Source of the DNA: Tulasnella sp. 424
Taxonomy: Eukaryota > Basidiomycota > Agaricomycetes > Cantharellales > Tulasnellaceae
Assembly (NCBI GenBank): GCA_019633425.1
Contig: WSUB01000058.1
Coordinates: 1-64,000, forward strand
DNA length: 64,000 nt
Direction of reading: 5' to 3'
Part shown: positions 12,281 to 21,664 of the stretch, in pieces
How positions within the stretch are numbered: position 1 is the first letter of the stretch
Layout: each line of letters opens with the position of its first letter
The notes under the pieces: generated by a model
Told to the model about the DNA's origin: nothing
Seen by the model: only the letters and a program-made list of their open reading frames with translations
Databases searched by the model: none
Translations under genes and position numbers: made by a program

Positions 12281-13793
12281 TACATGGAAATTTCCTCAAT
12301 AAATCCGGAGGCAAGGCGAGTCTCCAAATTCTCGTATCGTGCATCTTTTAGAGAAATCTCCATATGCATGGGGGTCATCTCCAACGGGTTTCGGACAGGG
12401 GCGTTTGAATGAAGGACAAGATGACGTCACGCGTGCTTTCTTAAACGCGCCGAACACCACGAGAAATAGGTATCGACATTTACAATGAAAAAGAATAATG
12501 AAAATAAAATAATGAGGGCCCCGGTTGCAATCGTGTTGGTTATTTCGGGTGGAGCCGGGCTTTGAATCCAAACGGCGGAATCAGAAAAAGTCATAGAGGA
12601 CAAGGGTTTCGGCCAGGCCATTGGACACATAGCAAACGATAAAAATACTCGGACCCAGAATGTATATAAGACGACCAGTCGACCTCTCGTTCCAACCACA
12701 TCCGTCTCCTTCCTTCCCCCCCTCCCCCCGTCCCCTACTGCTTCTCCCCCTCCTCTTGATCCACTCCGTCGCCAGCCATGTCTCTCCTCTCGACTCCTCT
12801 ACCGCAAGCAGCCTTCCCTTCCCGTATCAGTTTCAACGCCATCAACACCGTCGCTCCAATCGGTGCCAAGGCATTTGACTCGCCTTTGTCGCGACGTCGT
12901 GCCAGCGCACTAGTGGCCGACCTCGAGCTCTCGGGTCAGTCCAAGTCGTTTTCAACCTTTCCGCGAGACTCGACTCTAACCACACGTCCTTCGTTCCTAG
13001 TCAGGCTCGGGCTCGGCTCAGGCTTCCCTTCAATGACTGCACAAGGATGTACCCGCCGTCTGCCGCAGGTGTTTCCGGGCAACGATTAAACGGTATGGGC
13101 CTTGTTCTCCCGGGGGCTCTACTCACTACCAAGGGCGGCAATGGAGCGTCCTGTTGTGGCCACCGTGTGTCCTCTGTTTACAAGGCACATCGCAAACCCG
13201 CCTCCATTACAGTCGCCGTACCTTATGTATCGCGCGACTGTTTCTCATTGATCTACCTTTTCGTTCGGGGAGATCAGGCGAGTCCGGCGTGCCTGATCGC
13301 CTCGCGACTGCTCTGGCGTTCTCCAGATGCGTCGTGGACCCCGTCGGCCCATAAGCCCCTAGAGTTCCCCTTGGAACCTAGCGAGGTCGGCCTGTTTGCT
13401 TCTCCCCCCAGGAGTCCCCTTGGATCCTGGCGAGGTCGGTCTACTATGTGGGACTCATTGTGACGCGGGCCTCCTCGTGGCGAGTCCTGGGCAACGGCCC
13501 TCTTTCGTCGGTCGACAAAGAGGCCGGCTAACCGCGTTTTGTGTTGCAATCCTGTTCGTCTTTCATGTACTTTGATAGTCCGTCGAATTAATTCTCTGTT
13601 CTGTGATCTCATTTCCCCTCACTGTGTGCACGCGATGATTGGCTTCTATCACCTTCAAAGAGTCCGCCTCCTCTCCAAACGTCTTAAGGGGAAGTCGGAG
13701 CCCCTCAACGAGAACCCAAGGCCCATCTTATTAAACGACACCAGAGATGCCATGCAAACCACTCATAAAGCTCAAGATACGTCGCGCTGGAAA
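12281..13793 (+). repeat. Full-length copy A of a 1.51-kb dispersed repeat
   Basis: This segment matches 53865-55376 (opposite strand) along its whole length, 1513 against 1512 bp. It begins TACATGGAAAT and ends GCTGGAAA. It contains a conserved CRE-type octamer TGACGTCA (12422-12429), a TATATAA box (12663-12669), a pyrimidine-rich leader, an ATG (12778) and conserved splice signals. No transposase or reverse transcriptase is encoded and no clear terminal inverted repeats or target duplications were found. It could be a solo long terminal repeat, a non-autonomous element, or a repeated transcription unit. Confidence 0.8.
12778..13089 (+). CDS. Possible 81-residue product of the dispersed repeat (spliced ORF)
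   Basis: Exon 12778-12934 and exon 13001-13089, joined across a 66-bp intron (GTCAGT...TTCCTAG), give an in-frame 82-codon ORF starting MSLLST and ending QVFPGND. The start is 109 bp downstream of a TATATAA box. The other family copies keep the splice-like signals and the MTAQG-type segment but have shifts in the first exon, so coding function is doubtful. No known family is recognised. Confidence 0.3.
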   Translation: MSLLSTPLPQAAFPSRISFNAINTVAPIGAKAFDSPLSRRRASALVADLELSGQSKSFSTFPRDSTLTTRPSFLVRLGLGSGFPSMTAQGCTRRLPQVFPGND

Positions 13794-14475
13794 GGTAATA
13801 GAGCGTCCCGTCCGGCCATACCGTGCAGGCACTCCCGATGAACCTCTGAAATGACATCACTTCCGCCGTACCGGAGCAAGTCCTTGAGATCTGGCAAGAT
13901 GCTTGACAAGAGCTCCATGCCGTTTGGAAATGCTCTGCAGAGCTAGATGCAAGCACTCTGCGGCATTTTTACATCAACAACGGCCGATGATTGTGGAATT
14001 GCTTTCGGAAAGCAGGACGTACTTGGTGACAGACCAGAGCGCCACAGTGCGATTGGGTCAGGAGCCACCGGTTTGCTTGTTTTAAATACATATGCTTCTC
14101 GTCTTGAGTCTAATGCTTGACTTATTTTGCGGTTTCGGAAAGAACCTTTCGCTCCCGGAGCTGACTGTCTGGGCGGGTGTTGCGTAATTACTACTATCTC
14201 CTTCTCGCGAGTCCGCCCTTCCAGAGAGCCTTGATAGGGAAACGCAGCCGCTTGGGCTCCACGTCTCCAGCATGATGCTCGGTCTAGTCCAATATGATCA
14301 ACAGCGAGGCCCGTGTGCTTGAACTGGCACTAGGCATCCCGGCTGAAGGAAGCAATCACCGCGCGCGCGCGTTCAACGTACTTGGATTGAGAAACTACAC
14401 CTCGCGCATTCTGTTATGCTATGCAATATTGATCATACTATTACATCTTTTCATTTCCAGGGTGTCACCAAAAAG
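13794..14475. other. Intergenic region
   Basis: No gene supported. The sequence just after the repeat (about 13798-13830) shares GCCATACCGTGC with a diverged copy near 47505, so repeat-derived sequence may extend slightly further. Confidence 0.4.
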
Positions 14476-16646
14476 CTAAAAAGCTACAGGGAACTCGTCA
14501 TCTTGAAGTCGTTCGGGAGGTGGTGCGTCAGGATTCCAGCCCTTCTTCATCCTCTCCTGACGAAGAACCGATGTGATATACTCAATGTCTGAGCGACTAC
14601 CGTAAGGCTTCCAACAATTCTTCATCATATCCCAAATCCTCTCTGTCGCAATCTCTTCCTGGTAATCTCCTGGCTCGGGCAATTCATCGGATAGAATGGC
14701 GTCCCTGACAGCCAAAGGACACCTCACGTCTTTATACGGGTGATCTTTGCTCGGTAATAAAGGATTTACGTCAGCAAGTGATTTCAGACTCGGGCACCAC
14801 TAACTGCTTACCTCCAGAAAGAATCTCCAGAGCGGTCATCCCAAAAGACCAAATGTCCGATTGCTCAGACATTGGCCCCATCACGAGGGCTTCAGGGGAC
14901 CACCATCGGAGAAGCTCCGAGTTGTTGTTACTATTAGTTCGCCTGGTATCCTCTTGCATCTCTTTGGATAAGCTGAAGCCGGTGAGTTTCGCTTGGTGGT
15001 CTATATTCACTAGGACGTTGGCGCCATTGAGATTTCCGTGGAGTATCCCCAGACTATGAAGATATTGTAGACCGAGGGCAACGTCATGGATCTATATTTT
15101 TATCCCAGTCAGGCGAATCAGAGGTACCAAGGAGCCTGCACATCAAACTTACCAACTTGAGCCTGTCGGCCTCGGGGAACTTTACGAGATAATGCCTGAC
15201 GTTGCCGTACTAAACAATCGTTAACCTCGATCAATTAGAACAGGAACTTTCTCTCTTACCTTCATCCAGGGACTAATGAGGTACAGCGGTTCTTCTTCTT
15301 TAAATTGACAGATTCCGAGGAGTCGTACAATGTTGGCGTGCTTCAACGTCCTCCAAATGTTAACTTGGCGTCTAAATCGCTGTTATCAGGTTAAATAGTT
15401 AGAAACACACAAGCGCCATAAAGGAGCTGTTCCTCACTTGTTTCTCCTTCTCTGAAAGCTCCCAGTCTCTACCTCGGAACCTCTTGGCGGCTACCCATCC
15501 CTTGTCAACCCAACATGCTTTGAAGACGTCGAATGTGGTTCCTAGATATAAAGAAATTGGTCAGAGTGAGACCATACGAAGGAAATTATGGCGTACCATA
15601 GCAAAAGACCTCGGGTCCTTCTTTCCTCACTTCGCCCTTCATGTCCTCAGAAGGGAAGGAATTGGGATCCTCATCGAGTCGCAATCCGAAGATTCGGTCT
15701 ATAGCATCGTCTACCTCATCTGGGTCTGTACTATGCATCATCGCCGTTTGATACGCCTTTTAGTTGGGCAACGGCGTCGAAAGTTGGCATTAGTAGGTTG
15801 ACATTCGTTCTCAATCATGTTCCGCACCTGCTTGGCCGCAGCCGTCTTGTCCGCGCCTTCCTTGATGAGCCTCAAGATTTCTTCCGTATCGGATCGTACA
15901 AGTTTCATTTCTCCGTTCATTTTTGCAGAGTCGACATCTTGATTCAAGGTTCCTGTGAACTGCAAATACGTGCAGTAGGTTTAGCACCCGTGGTATTCTT
16001 GTCACGTTAAGCCAGCCCGTGAGCGATAAGCCCCATACGCACAATCAGACCCGTCATAGCTGTGTTGAGCGCCTCCTTGTAGAAATCTATCTTTTCTAAG
16101 ATATCATCCTTTCCAAAGAATGTTTGAAGTAGGTTGAACCGCGCCCAGACGCGGACGTCAGTTCGAATCGCTTCCACGATCCTACGAGCAGCGGTGTCGT
16201 CAGTCAAAGTTTCCATATGCTAACCAAAGCCCCTCTGTTTTCTTACTTCGTCAACTCGCTTTTAGCACTTTCTAATTTACTCTCTCCGGGATGGGTGCGG
16301 TGATGTTCCTCCAAGGCCCTGACGATGGCGATGACCTTCTCGACCAACGCTTCGCATGCAGGCCTACAAGGCGCAAAGGGTTTAGAGCGGGAATAGCGTA
16401 TGTCCCAAACTTTCACACTTACCTGACCATCTTGAAGGTCTTCACGATGTCATGTATCTGCAGATCATAGTACGTGGTTGGTTGAGTAAGAAACGACGCA
16501 GGATGCGAGTTTGTCGTAGCCGCTTTTTTAATCACCTCTTTAACCACGTCCACAACCGAACCCAACCACGGCAAGGGGGCGAGGGATGCCAACGCCTTCG
16601 TGATACGAAAGAATCTGTCGCTCTTCGATGGTCTCGCGAGTGACAT
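14476..16646 (-). CDS. MLKL-like protein: four-helix N-terminal domain fused to a pseudokinase
   Basis: Multi-exon gene starting at ATG 16644-16646. The N-terminal part is helical and resembles the MLKL-like N-terminal domain seen in many basidiomycete proteins: LAPLPWLGSVVDVVKEV, ACEALVEKVIAIVRALEEH, and VWARFNLLQTFFGKDDILEK followed by KIDFYKEALNTAMTGLI. Introns 16182-16246, 15960-16042, 15757-15827 and 14745-14811 fit well. The C-terminal part is a TKL-type kinase fold with VAAKRF lysine, ANIVRLLGI and LYLISPWMKYGNV. The catalytic loop reads HGNLNGANVL (HRD Asp replaced by Asn) and DFG reads GFS, so a pseudokinase is predicted; the glycine loop is also degenerate (GTTFDVFKA). WWSPEAL and DIWSFGM are kept. 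In metazoans and plants MLKL proteins permeabilise membranes during necroptosis. A similar role here is inference from architecture. Confidence 0.82.
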
Positions 16647-17746
16647 GGTGCGCGATAAACGGTCCGATTCCGATGCGATGATATATCGAAGGCGAGCTTG
16701 GGTATTTCTAATGCAGAAACGTAAATGGCGCGAGCAGTTGGAAGACCGACTGAAGAATACGCAAGGGAGGCCGTAACAGAAGAGCCAGCGAAGTAAGGGG
16801 TAGGGGCTGAAGAGGGGCAGAATGAGTGGTTTGTATATATACTGTATTGAGGGATAAATGGGATTGGCTATTGCGCTCCGCAGTGACAGCGCAAAGAGAT
16901 ATGGAGGCTGTGCTTGTACACAGGTGCACCGACTGGAGCCATACGGTCCTCCAGGATCCGGAAGGTCTCTTGCTAGTGGATCGCGGCGTTACGGATTTTT
17001 CATTCCCAGCGAAACGCGCTCGATCGGTTGTATGATGCTCCGCTCGAGCTGAACGATCGGCGACGCTATGGTATGCCGTGGCACGATTCGTCACCGAGGA
17101 CTGGATGTTGGTGACACTAGGCGACGTTCGTGGAGGTACAGCATTGCAACCATCCCTTCGTCTCCAACAGACATCGATCACTCGCAAATCACATTCAATA
17201 GCATATATGTACTTAGACTACTGGATACTTACATACCATCTTACTCGTAACGCAATGCTCGAAAGAGTTCATTCACCCATCGTACACATGTCGGTCCCGA
17301 ACTCACGTTTTCCACTACACGCGGCAGCGATAAGCGCCGGTTTGCACGATTAGCGAGCACCGCCACCGACCACGTTATTGCCATCAGGCGGCAGAATCCA
17401 CAAGTTAGCGCCATGGACGACGTTCCAAAGGCTCAACTCTCCAGAACTCGCACGAACCATTACAACCAACGACTCCATGAATTCAGTCTACCAAAGACTA
17501 CTACATAAGAGCCCACCTACAAGAGAAAAGCCACCTAACGTCCAGTTAGGGTGCTGCATAACCGCCATCGAGACGTGACAACCGAAAGAAAAAGAATGGA
17601 CAGGACATGGAAAAAAAAAAGTATAATACCCCATAAACCAGTTAGAGAGAGTGGATGGTGACACGGTCATCGTTTGGAGAAGAAGGAAAAAAGAGAAGAG
17701 GAGGGTGTGGAAGGGTGAAAGACGACGCTGAAGGCCTGCAGTCCAT
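16647..17746. other. Intergenic region
   Basis: No gene supported. Open frames such as 16708-17187 (minus) show no known domain and no splice support. The last part (about 17580-17746) is the 3' flank of the AA9 gene and has an A10 run at about 17611. Confidence 0.4.
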
Positions 17747-18923
17747 TTAGTGATTGGACAAGAGTCTCTTCTTGGCATGGCGCTTGTTGGCCTTTGTAGA
17801 GTTCTTCTTCTTCGTCGCAACTTTGCAGCTCTTTGCCGTGGTCGTAGAAGCAGCAGCGACAGAGGCCTTGGTAGTCGTCGCAGCCTTGGTCGTGTTCCCA
17901 GCCTTGGTAGTCGTCGTAGCGGCAGCCTTGGTCGTGGTGGTGGTGCTGCCCGTATCATTTCCACTGGCAACGGCATCTCCAGTCGATCCAATAGCAGAAG
18001 CCACAGCATTTCCAGATATGATCTTTCCAGCCTTGAAGGGGATAGGACCCGTTCCGCCACCCAACTTGTTCTTCGAGTTGGTCGTAGTGTACGCTCCGAT
18101 CTTGGTGACAGCCGGACCGGCGATGGGGTACGAGGTTTGGCCGTTGGTCCAGATATCGATCATGGTGCTCTGGTCGTTCTTGTAGACACCGGGGATCGCG
18201 ACGAGCTCCGAAGAGGATGGAGTGGCGGTACCGGAACCAGTGACGACCAGCTGGGAGCAGTGGGGGTAGAATTGAGGTGCACCTGCGGAATGGAGCGCGA
18301 GGATTTCGTGACGGATGAGGTAGGCGCCGGATTTGAGCTTGGATGGGATCGTTACGGTCCAGGAGATATTGTCTAATTTTTTCAAAATAGCGGTAAAACG
18401 TTAGTGAAGACGTCCCTTTGTGAGATGAATTCGCTTATGAAGACGTACTGGCAATGAGAACGTCTGAAGCCCAAGTTCCCGTATCGGTGGTACCGCTAAC
18501 AAGTCCCAGCTCGTCGATCTTGAACCAGACACTGCCCGTGGCGTCAAAGGTGGAGCAATCCGATCCGCAGGAAGCCATCCAGGTCGTAACAGGTCCATGA
18601 TGATCCGTAGGCCAACGAACCCATTGGAAAGTCACGTCAGCACCAGCAGGTACCGCGGCATGCGACGTAGTGCGCTGCGAAGCGTCCTGAGCACCAACGT
18701 TGCAAGTCATGTCCTTGGAGGTGAAGTCAGTGACGGGTCCGTCATCGGGAATGTGCCTGGTGATGCGCAAGGGGTCGGGCTTGGGATCGTAGTTGTCCTG
18801 GAAGGGAAGGAATGCGGTAAAGGTGTTGCCGTTGACGACGACGTTTTGGACGTAGCCGTGGGCTGAGACGGTGGAAGTGAGGGTGGAGAGGGCGAGGACG
18901 GTGGCTGCGATGATGGACTTCAT
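17747..18923 (-). CDS. AA9 lytic polysaccharide monooxygenase (secreted)
   Basis: A 366-residue protein from two exons (18449-18923 and 17747-18372, 76-bp intron). The start at 18923 gives a classical signal peptide (MKSIIAATVLALSTLT...VSA) cleaved before HGYVQN. The new N-terminal His plus DHHGPVTTW and the QFYPHC tyrosine form the copper site (histidine brace and axial Tyr) typical of AA9 enzymes, which oxidatively cleave cellulose or related glucans outside the cell. The domain ends near PIAGPAV and is followed by a Thr/Ala/Lys-rich linker. There is no CBM1 module; instead the tail is strongly basic (CKVATKKKNSTKANKRHAKKR). An earlier in-frame Met eight residues upstream is less likely because it weakens the signal peptide. 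Confidence 0.93.
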
Positions 18924-20139
18924 TGTCTTGACTGACTGGCAGTGCACTTGAGACGATGTGGGCGAAACTGATCCACGATGACCGATTGCAAAGTGGTCGA
19001 AAGACGAAGGCGGCGGTGGGCGATTGCCATTGACGTACAGAATGAGTTAAATGGCGGACGGTCAGTGCCAGCTCAAAATAGCCAGTCGGGGTTGAAATTA
19101 ATGACCCCCGAATAATATCTCACCTGTTTTACTGCTTTGAGAGAGCGACGAGGCAAAAAGAGAGCGTAGAAAGAGAATGAGGCAGAAGACTGAGCTTCAA
19201 AGAACGAGAATGAGCTCTACAAGAGCGTCGAGAGGGGAGAAAGAGAGAGAAGGGGAAGAGTGGGTGGTGGGATAGGCTTGAACTGAGCCGAAGGGTCGTT
19301 GGTATTTGAAGGGTCGCGCGAGAACCGGGGTCCCTCATGCATGCCTGAGGGCCTGAGTGTGGGTACCTCGCGAGGGACTCATGAAACCCCGTCGGGTCAA
19401 CAGATACACCTCGTCTCTACCCGGTACGTACACATCTCCAAAACAATGCTGATGTTAATTACCCGTTCTCTTTACCCCTCCAGGTACTAAGGAACTCCAT
19501 TTTGTAACCTTGCAGCTTCCTGCTCAAGGTACCAAGGGACGTGAGTGCAGCCGACGGCAGAAGTCACTGAATCCGGTTAACGACCGGTGTGCCACGCTCC
19601 GCAGTCTATGATGAAAACCCCCGAGGCGCCAAAGAAGGTCTCCGTCGAGTAGCAACATGCCGTGTCTTAATCGGAGTCGATGGCTGAAGGCTGCGCTTGG
19701 CATCATTTGGTGGTCCGGTACTCTCATCCGATGACGATATCGTCGTCTTTTCCCCTCAGTGGGCGGACTCGATGTCTCCGTCTAGATGTTCTCAAGATCC
19801 TCCTCTAGTACCCGGAGTCCCGAATGCCGGCTAGACTGGCCTCTCTGATACCCGACACTTCTCGCAAGGCTTTGGGGAGGGGGATGGAGTAGTTGTGTAT
19901 TCGCCACTGAGTCAGCGAAACGCCCAGAGGCAGTGGTCACTCAAACACGCACTTGGACCTCCTGCGCAAAGCTCTTCATCATACTACTCTAAAGTCAAGG
20001 GGGTCGCATCGTCTTCCCGTTCGATGCACTTCTCCGCTGACATAATGCACGGCGACGTCAGGGTCCCAATTTTTTGGCTCCTCTCAATTCCACTTTTCTT
20101 TTGCACGTCAAATCACCGCAAAACAAAACAAAAAACGCC
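18924..20139. other. Divergent promoter region between AA9 and EF-Ts genes
   Basis: About 1.2 kb without a gene. It contains GA-rich low complexity (about 19140-19265, GAGAGAG runs) that could be promoter-associated. Short frames show no similarity. Confidence 0.4.
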
Positions 20140-21255
20140 ATGTCGCGCTCACTCCGCCCATCTCGCCAAATCTCTAACTTATTATACTCTTCTATTCCTC
20201 GTAACTACTCTACCGAAGCACCCAAAGCCTCCGTCAAGCTCATCGCTGAAATCCGCAAACGCATCGAAGGCACCTCACTCACAAAAGCCCGAGAAGCGCT
20301 GCAGGCCACCAACAACGACTTGCAAGCCGCTCTCGAATGGCTTGAAAAGGATATCGCCGTATCCGGAGCCGCCAAGGCAGCGAAACTGCAGGGCCGGACT
20401 ACGGGAGAAGGTCTCATCGCCTTGGCGATTCTCGGTAGAGGAGGGTGGAACGAAAAAGGACGGCCGCAGGGAGTTCGCGCGGCTATGATCGAGTTGAACT
20501 GCGAGACGGACTTCGTAGCCAGGAACTCGTTGTTTGTCGACCTCGCGCAGGAGGTTGCATACAGTGCAGCGTACCTCACGGAGCCGTCAAACACAGGAGA
20601 CGGGCTAGTCAAGCAATTGACTGTGGATGCGTTGTCTGACGCGCCGATGATGTCTTACAACCCTTCTTCAACTTCGTCGGCGGTGTCGATATCCGAATCG
20701 ATACGAAATGGGATCGCGAAGTTGGGAGAGAAGATCTCGCTTCGCCGAGCGTGCACGCTCGTTAGCGATCCTCTACAAGACCCTACGCTCGGGCTGGCAG
20801 TGTCGTCGTACGTCCACGGGGGCGTCTCCGGTACATCTCCCTCCGCTACGACGTCGACGATCCTCCAAGCTGGTCGAATGGGCTCCCTCGTCGCACTAGG
20901 ACTTCGCTCTCAATCGCTCCCCTCGGCTATCCTCTCAACGACGTTCAACTTTAACGAAGACCTGTCCTCTCTCGGTCGCTCACTGGCCATGCAAGTAACC
21001 GGCCTGAACGCCACTACCATCCGAAACGCCAGCGAAATATTGGAGCAAGGTAACCCCGAGGCGATGGCGTTGTACGATCAACCTTTCATGATGCGAATGG
21101 GTGCACCCACGGAGGAGAGTGTTGGGAAGGTCTTGAAGGATTGGGCTGAGGAGAGGAAGCTTGCTGAGGGCCAGGTTGAAGGAGGAGAGGGTGTCCAGGT
21201 CGTGCAGTTCCAGAAGTGGGCTGTTGGGGAACCGATCGAGGAGACTAGTTCTTAA
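20140..21255 (+). CDS. TSF1: Mitochondrial translation elongation factor Ts
   Basis: Single-exon gene of 371 residues. EF-Ts regenerates GTP-loaded EF-Tu in mitochondrial translation. The N-terminus (MSRSLRPSRQISNLLYSS then RNYSTEA) is Arg/Ser-rich and fits a mitochondrial presequence. Next comes the UBA-like EF-Tu-binding domain (LIAEIRKRIEGTSLTKAREA) and the core signature ELNCETDFVARN, followed by the dimerisation-type repeats and a long C-terminus ending EETSS. I chose ATG 20140 because an in-frame Met 66 bases upstream would put a non-targeting stretch ahead of the presequence. Intact and highly recognisable. Confidence 0.93.
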   Translation: MSRSLRPSRQISNLLYSSIPRNYSTEAPKASVKLIAEIRKRIEGTSLTKAREALQATNNDLQAALEWLEKDIAVSGAAKAAKLQGRTTGEGLIALAILGRGGWNEKGRPQGVRAAMIELNCETDFVARNSLFVDLAQEVAYSAAYLTEPSNTGDGLVKQLTVDALSDAPMMSYNPSSTSSAVSISESIRNGIAKLGEKISLRRACTLVSDPLQDPTLGLAVSSYVHGGVSGTSPSATTSTILQAGRMGSLVALGLRSQSLPSAILSTTFNFNEDLSSLGRSLAMQVTGLNATTIRNASEILEQGNPEAMALYDQPFMMRMGAPTEESVGKVLKDWAEERKLAEGQVEGGEGVQVVQFQKWAVGEPIEETSS

Positions 21256-21664
21256 TAGCTTAGATTATCTGCTCGTGCCTGCTTCCTAATGGACTTTTCC
21301 GTGGGGCGTCTCCCTGTATCTTTGCCAAACGAAGCACGCGACTGGCCACCGTTGCCTCCTGGGGTTCGACATGAGGCTTCGCAACGCTGGCTTCGCATGT
21401 ATCGACACGCATTCGGCTAAACTAAACTTGATGCCTCTCTCGTCAACCAAACATTTATAGCACTCTGCAGGAGGAATACAAAGCTGACAAGGGAGGTCGC
21501 CGCTCGTTTCCCGGTAAACAATCGAAAGAGGCAAGCGGGATGTTCGAAAGTCGAACCTCAATTTCATTCTCCGACACCCCCTCTCGGTCCTGACAGCAAG
21601 TGACCGACCCGTGCTCGAAGTGAAGCGAAAGGCGGACTTCTCACCCAACGTCTGATATTTCACA
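21256..21664. other. Intergenic region between EF-Ts and bromodomain genes
   Basis: 409 bp with no gene seen on the plus strand. An open frame on the minus strand (21286-22002) overlaps the start of the bromodomain gene and is a shadow. Confidence 0.5.

Noticed and set aside
12281..13793. Interpretation of the 1.51-kb repeat as a DNA transposon with terminal inverted repeats
   Set aside because: The two ends do not match in inverted orientation and no target duplication is visible in either copy.
17750..18376. 208- and 143-codon plus-strand frames
   Set aside because: Antisense to the Thr/Ala-rich part of the AA9 gene; low-complexity shadow.
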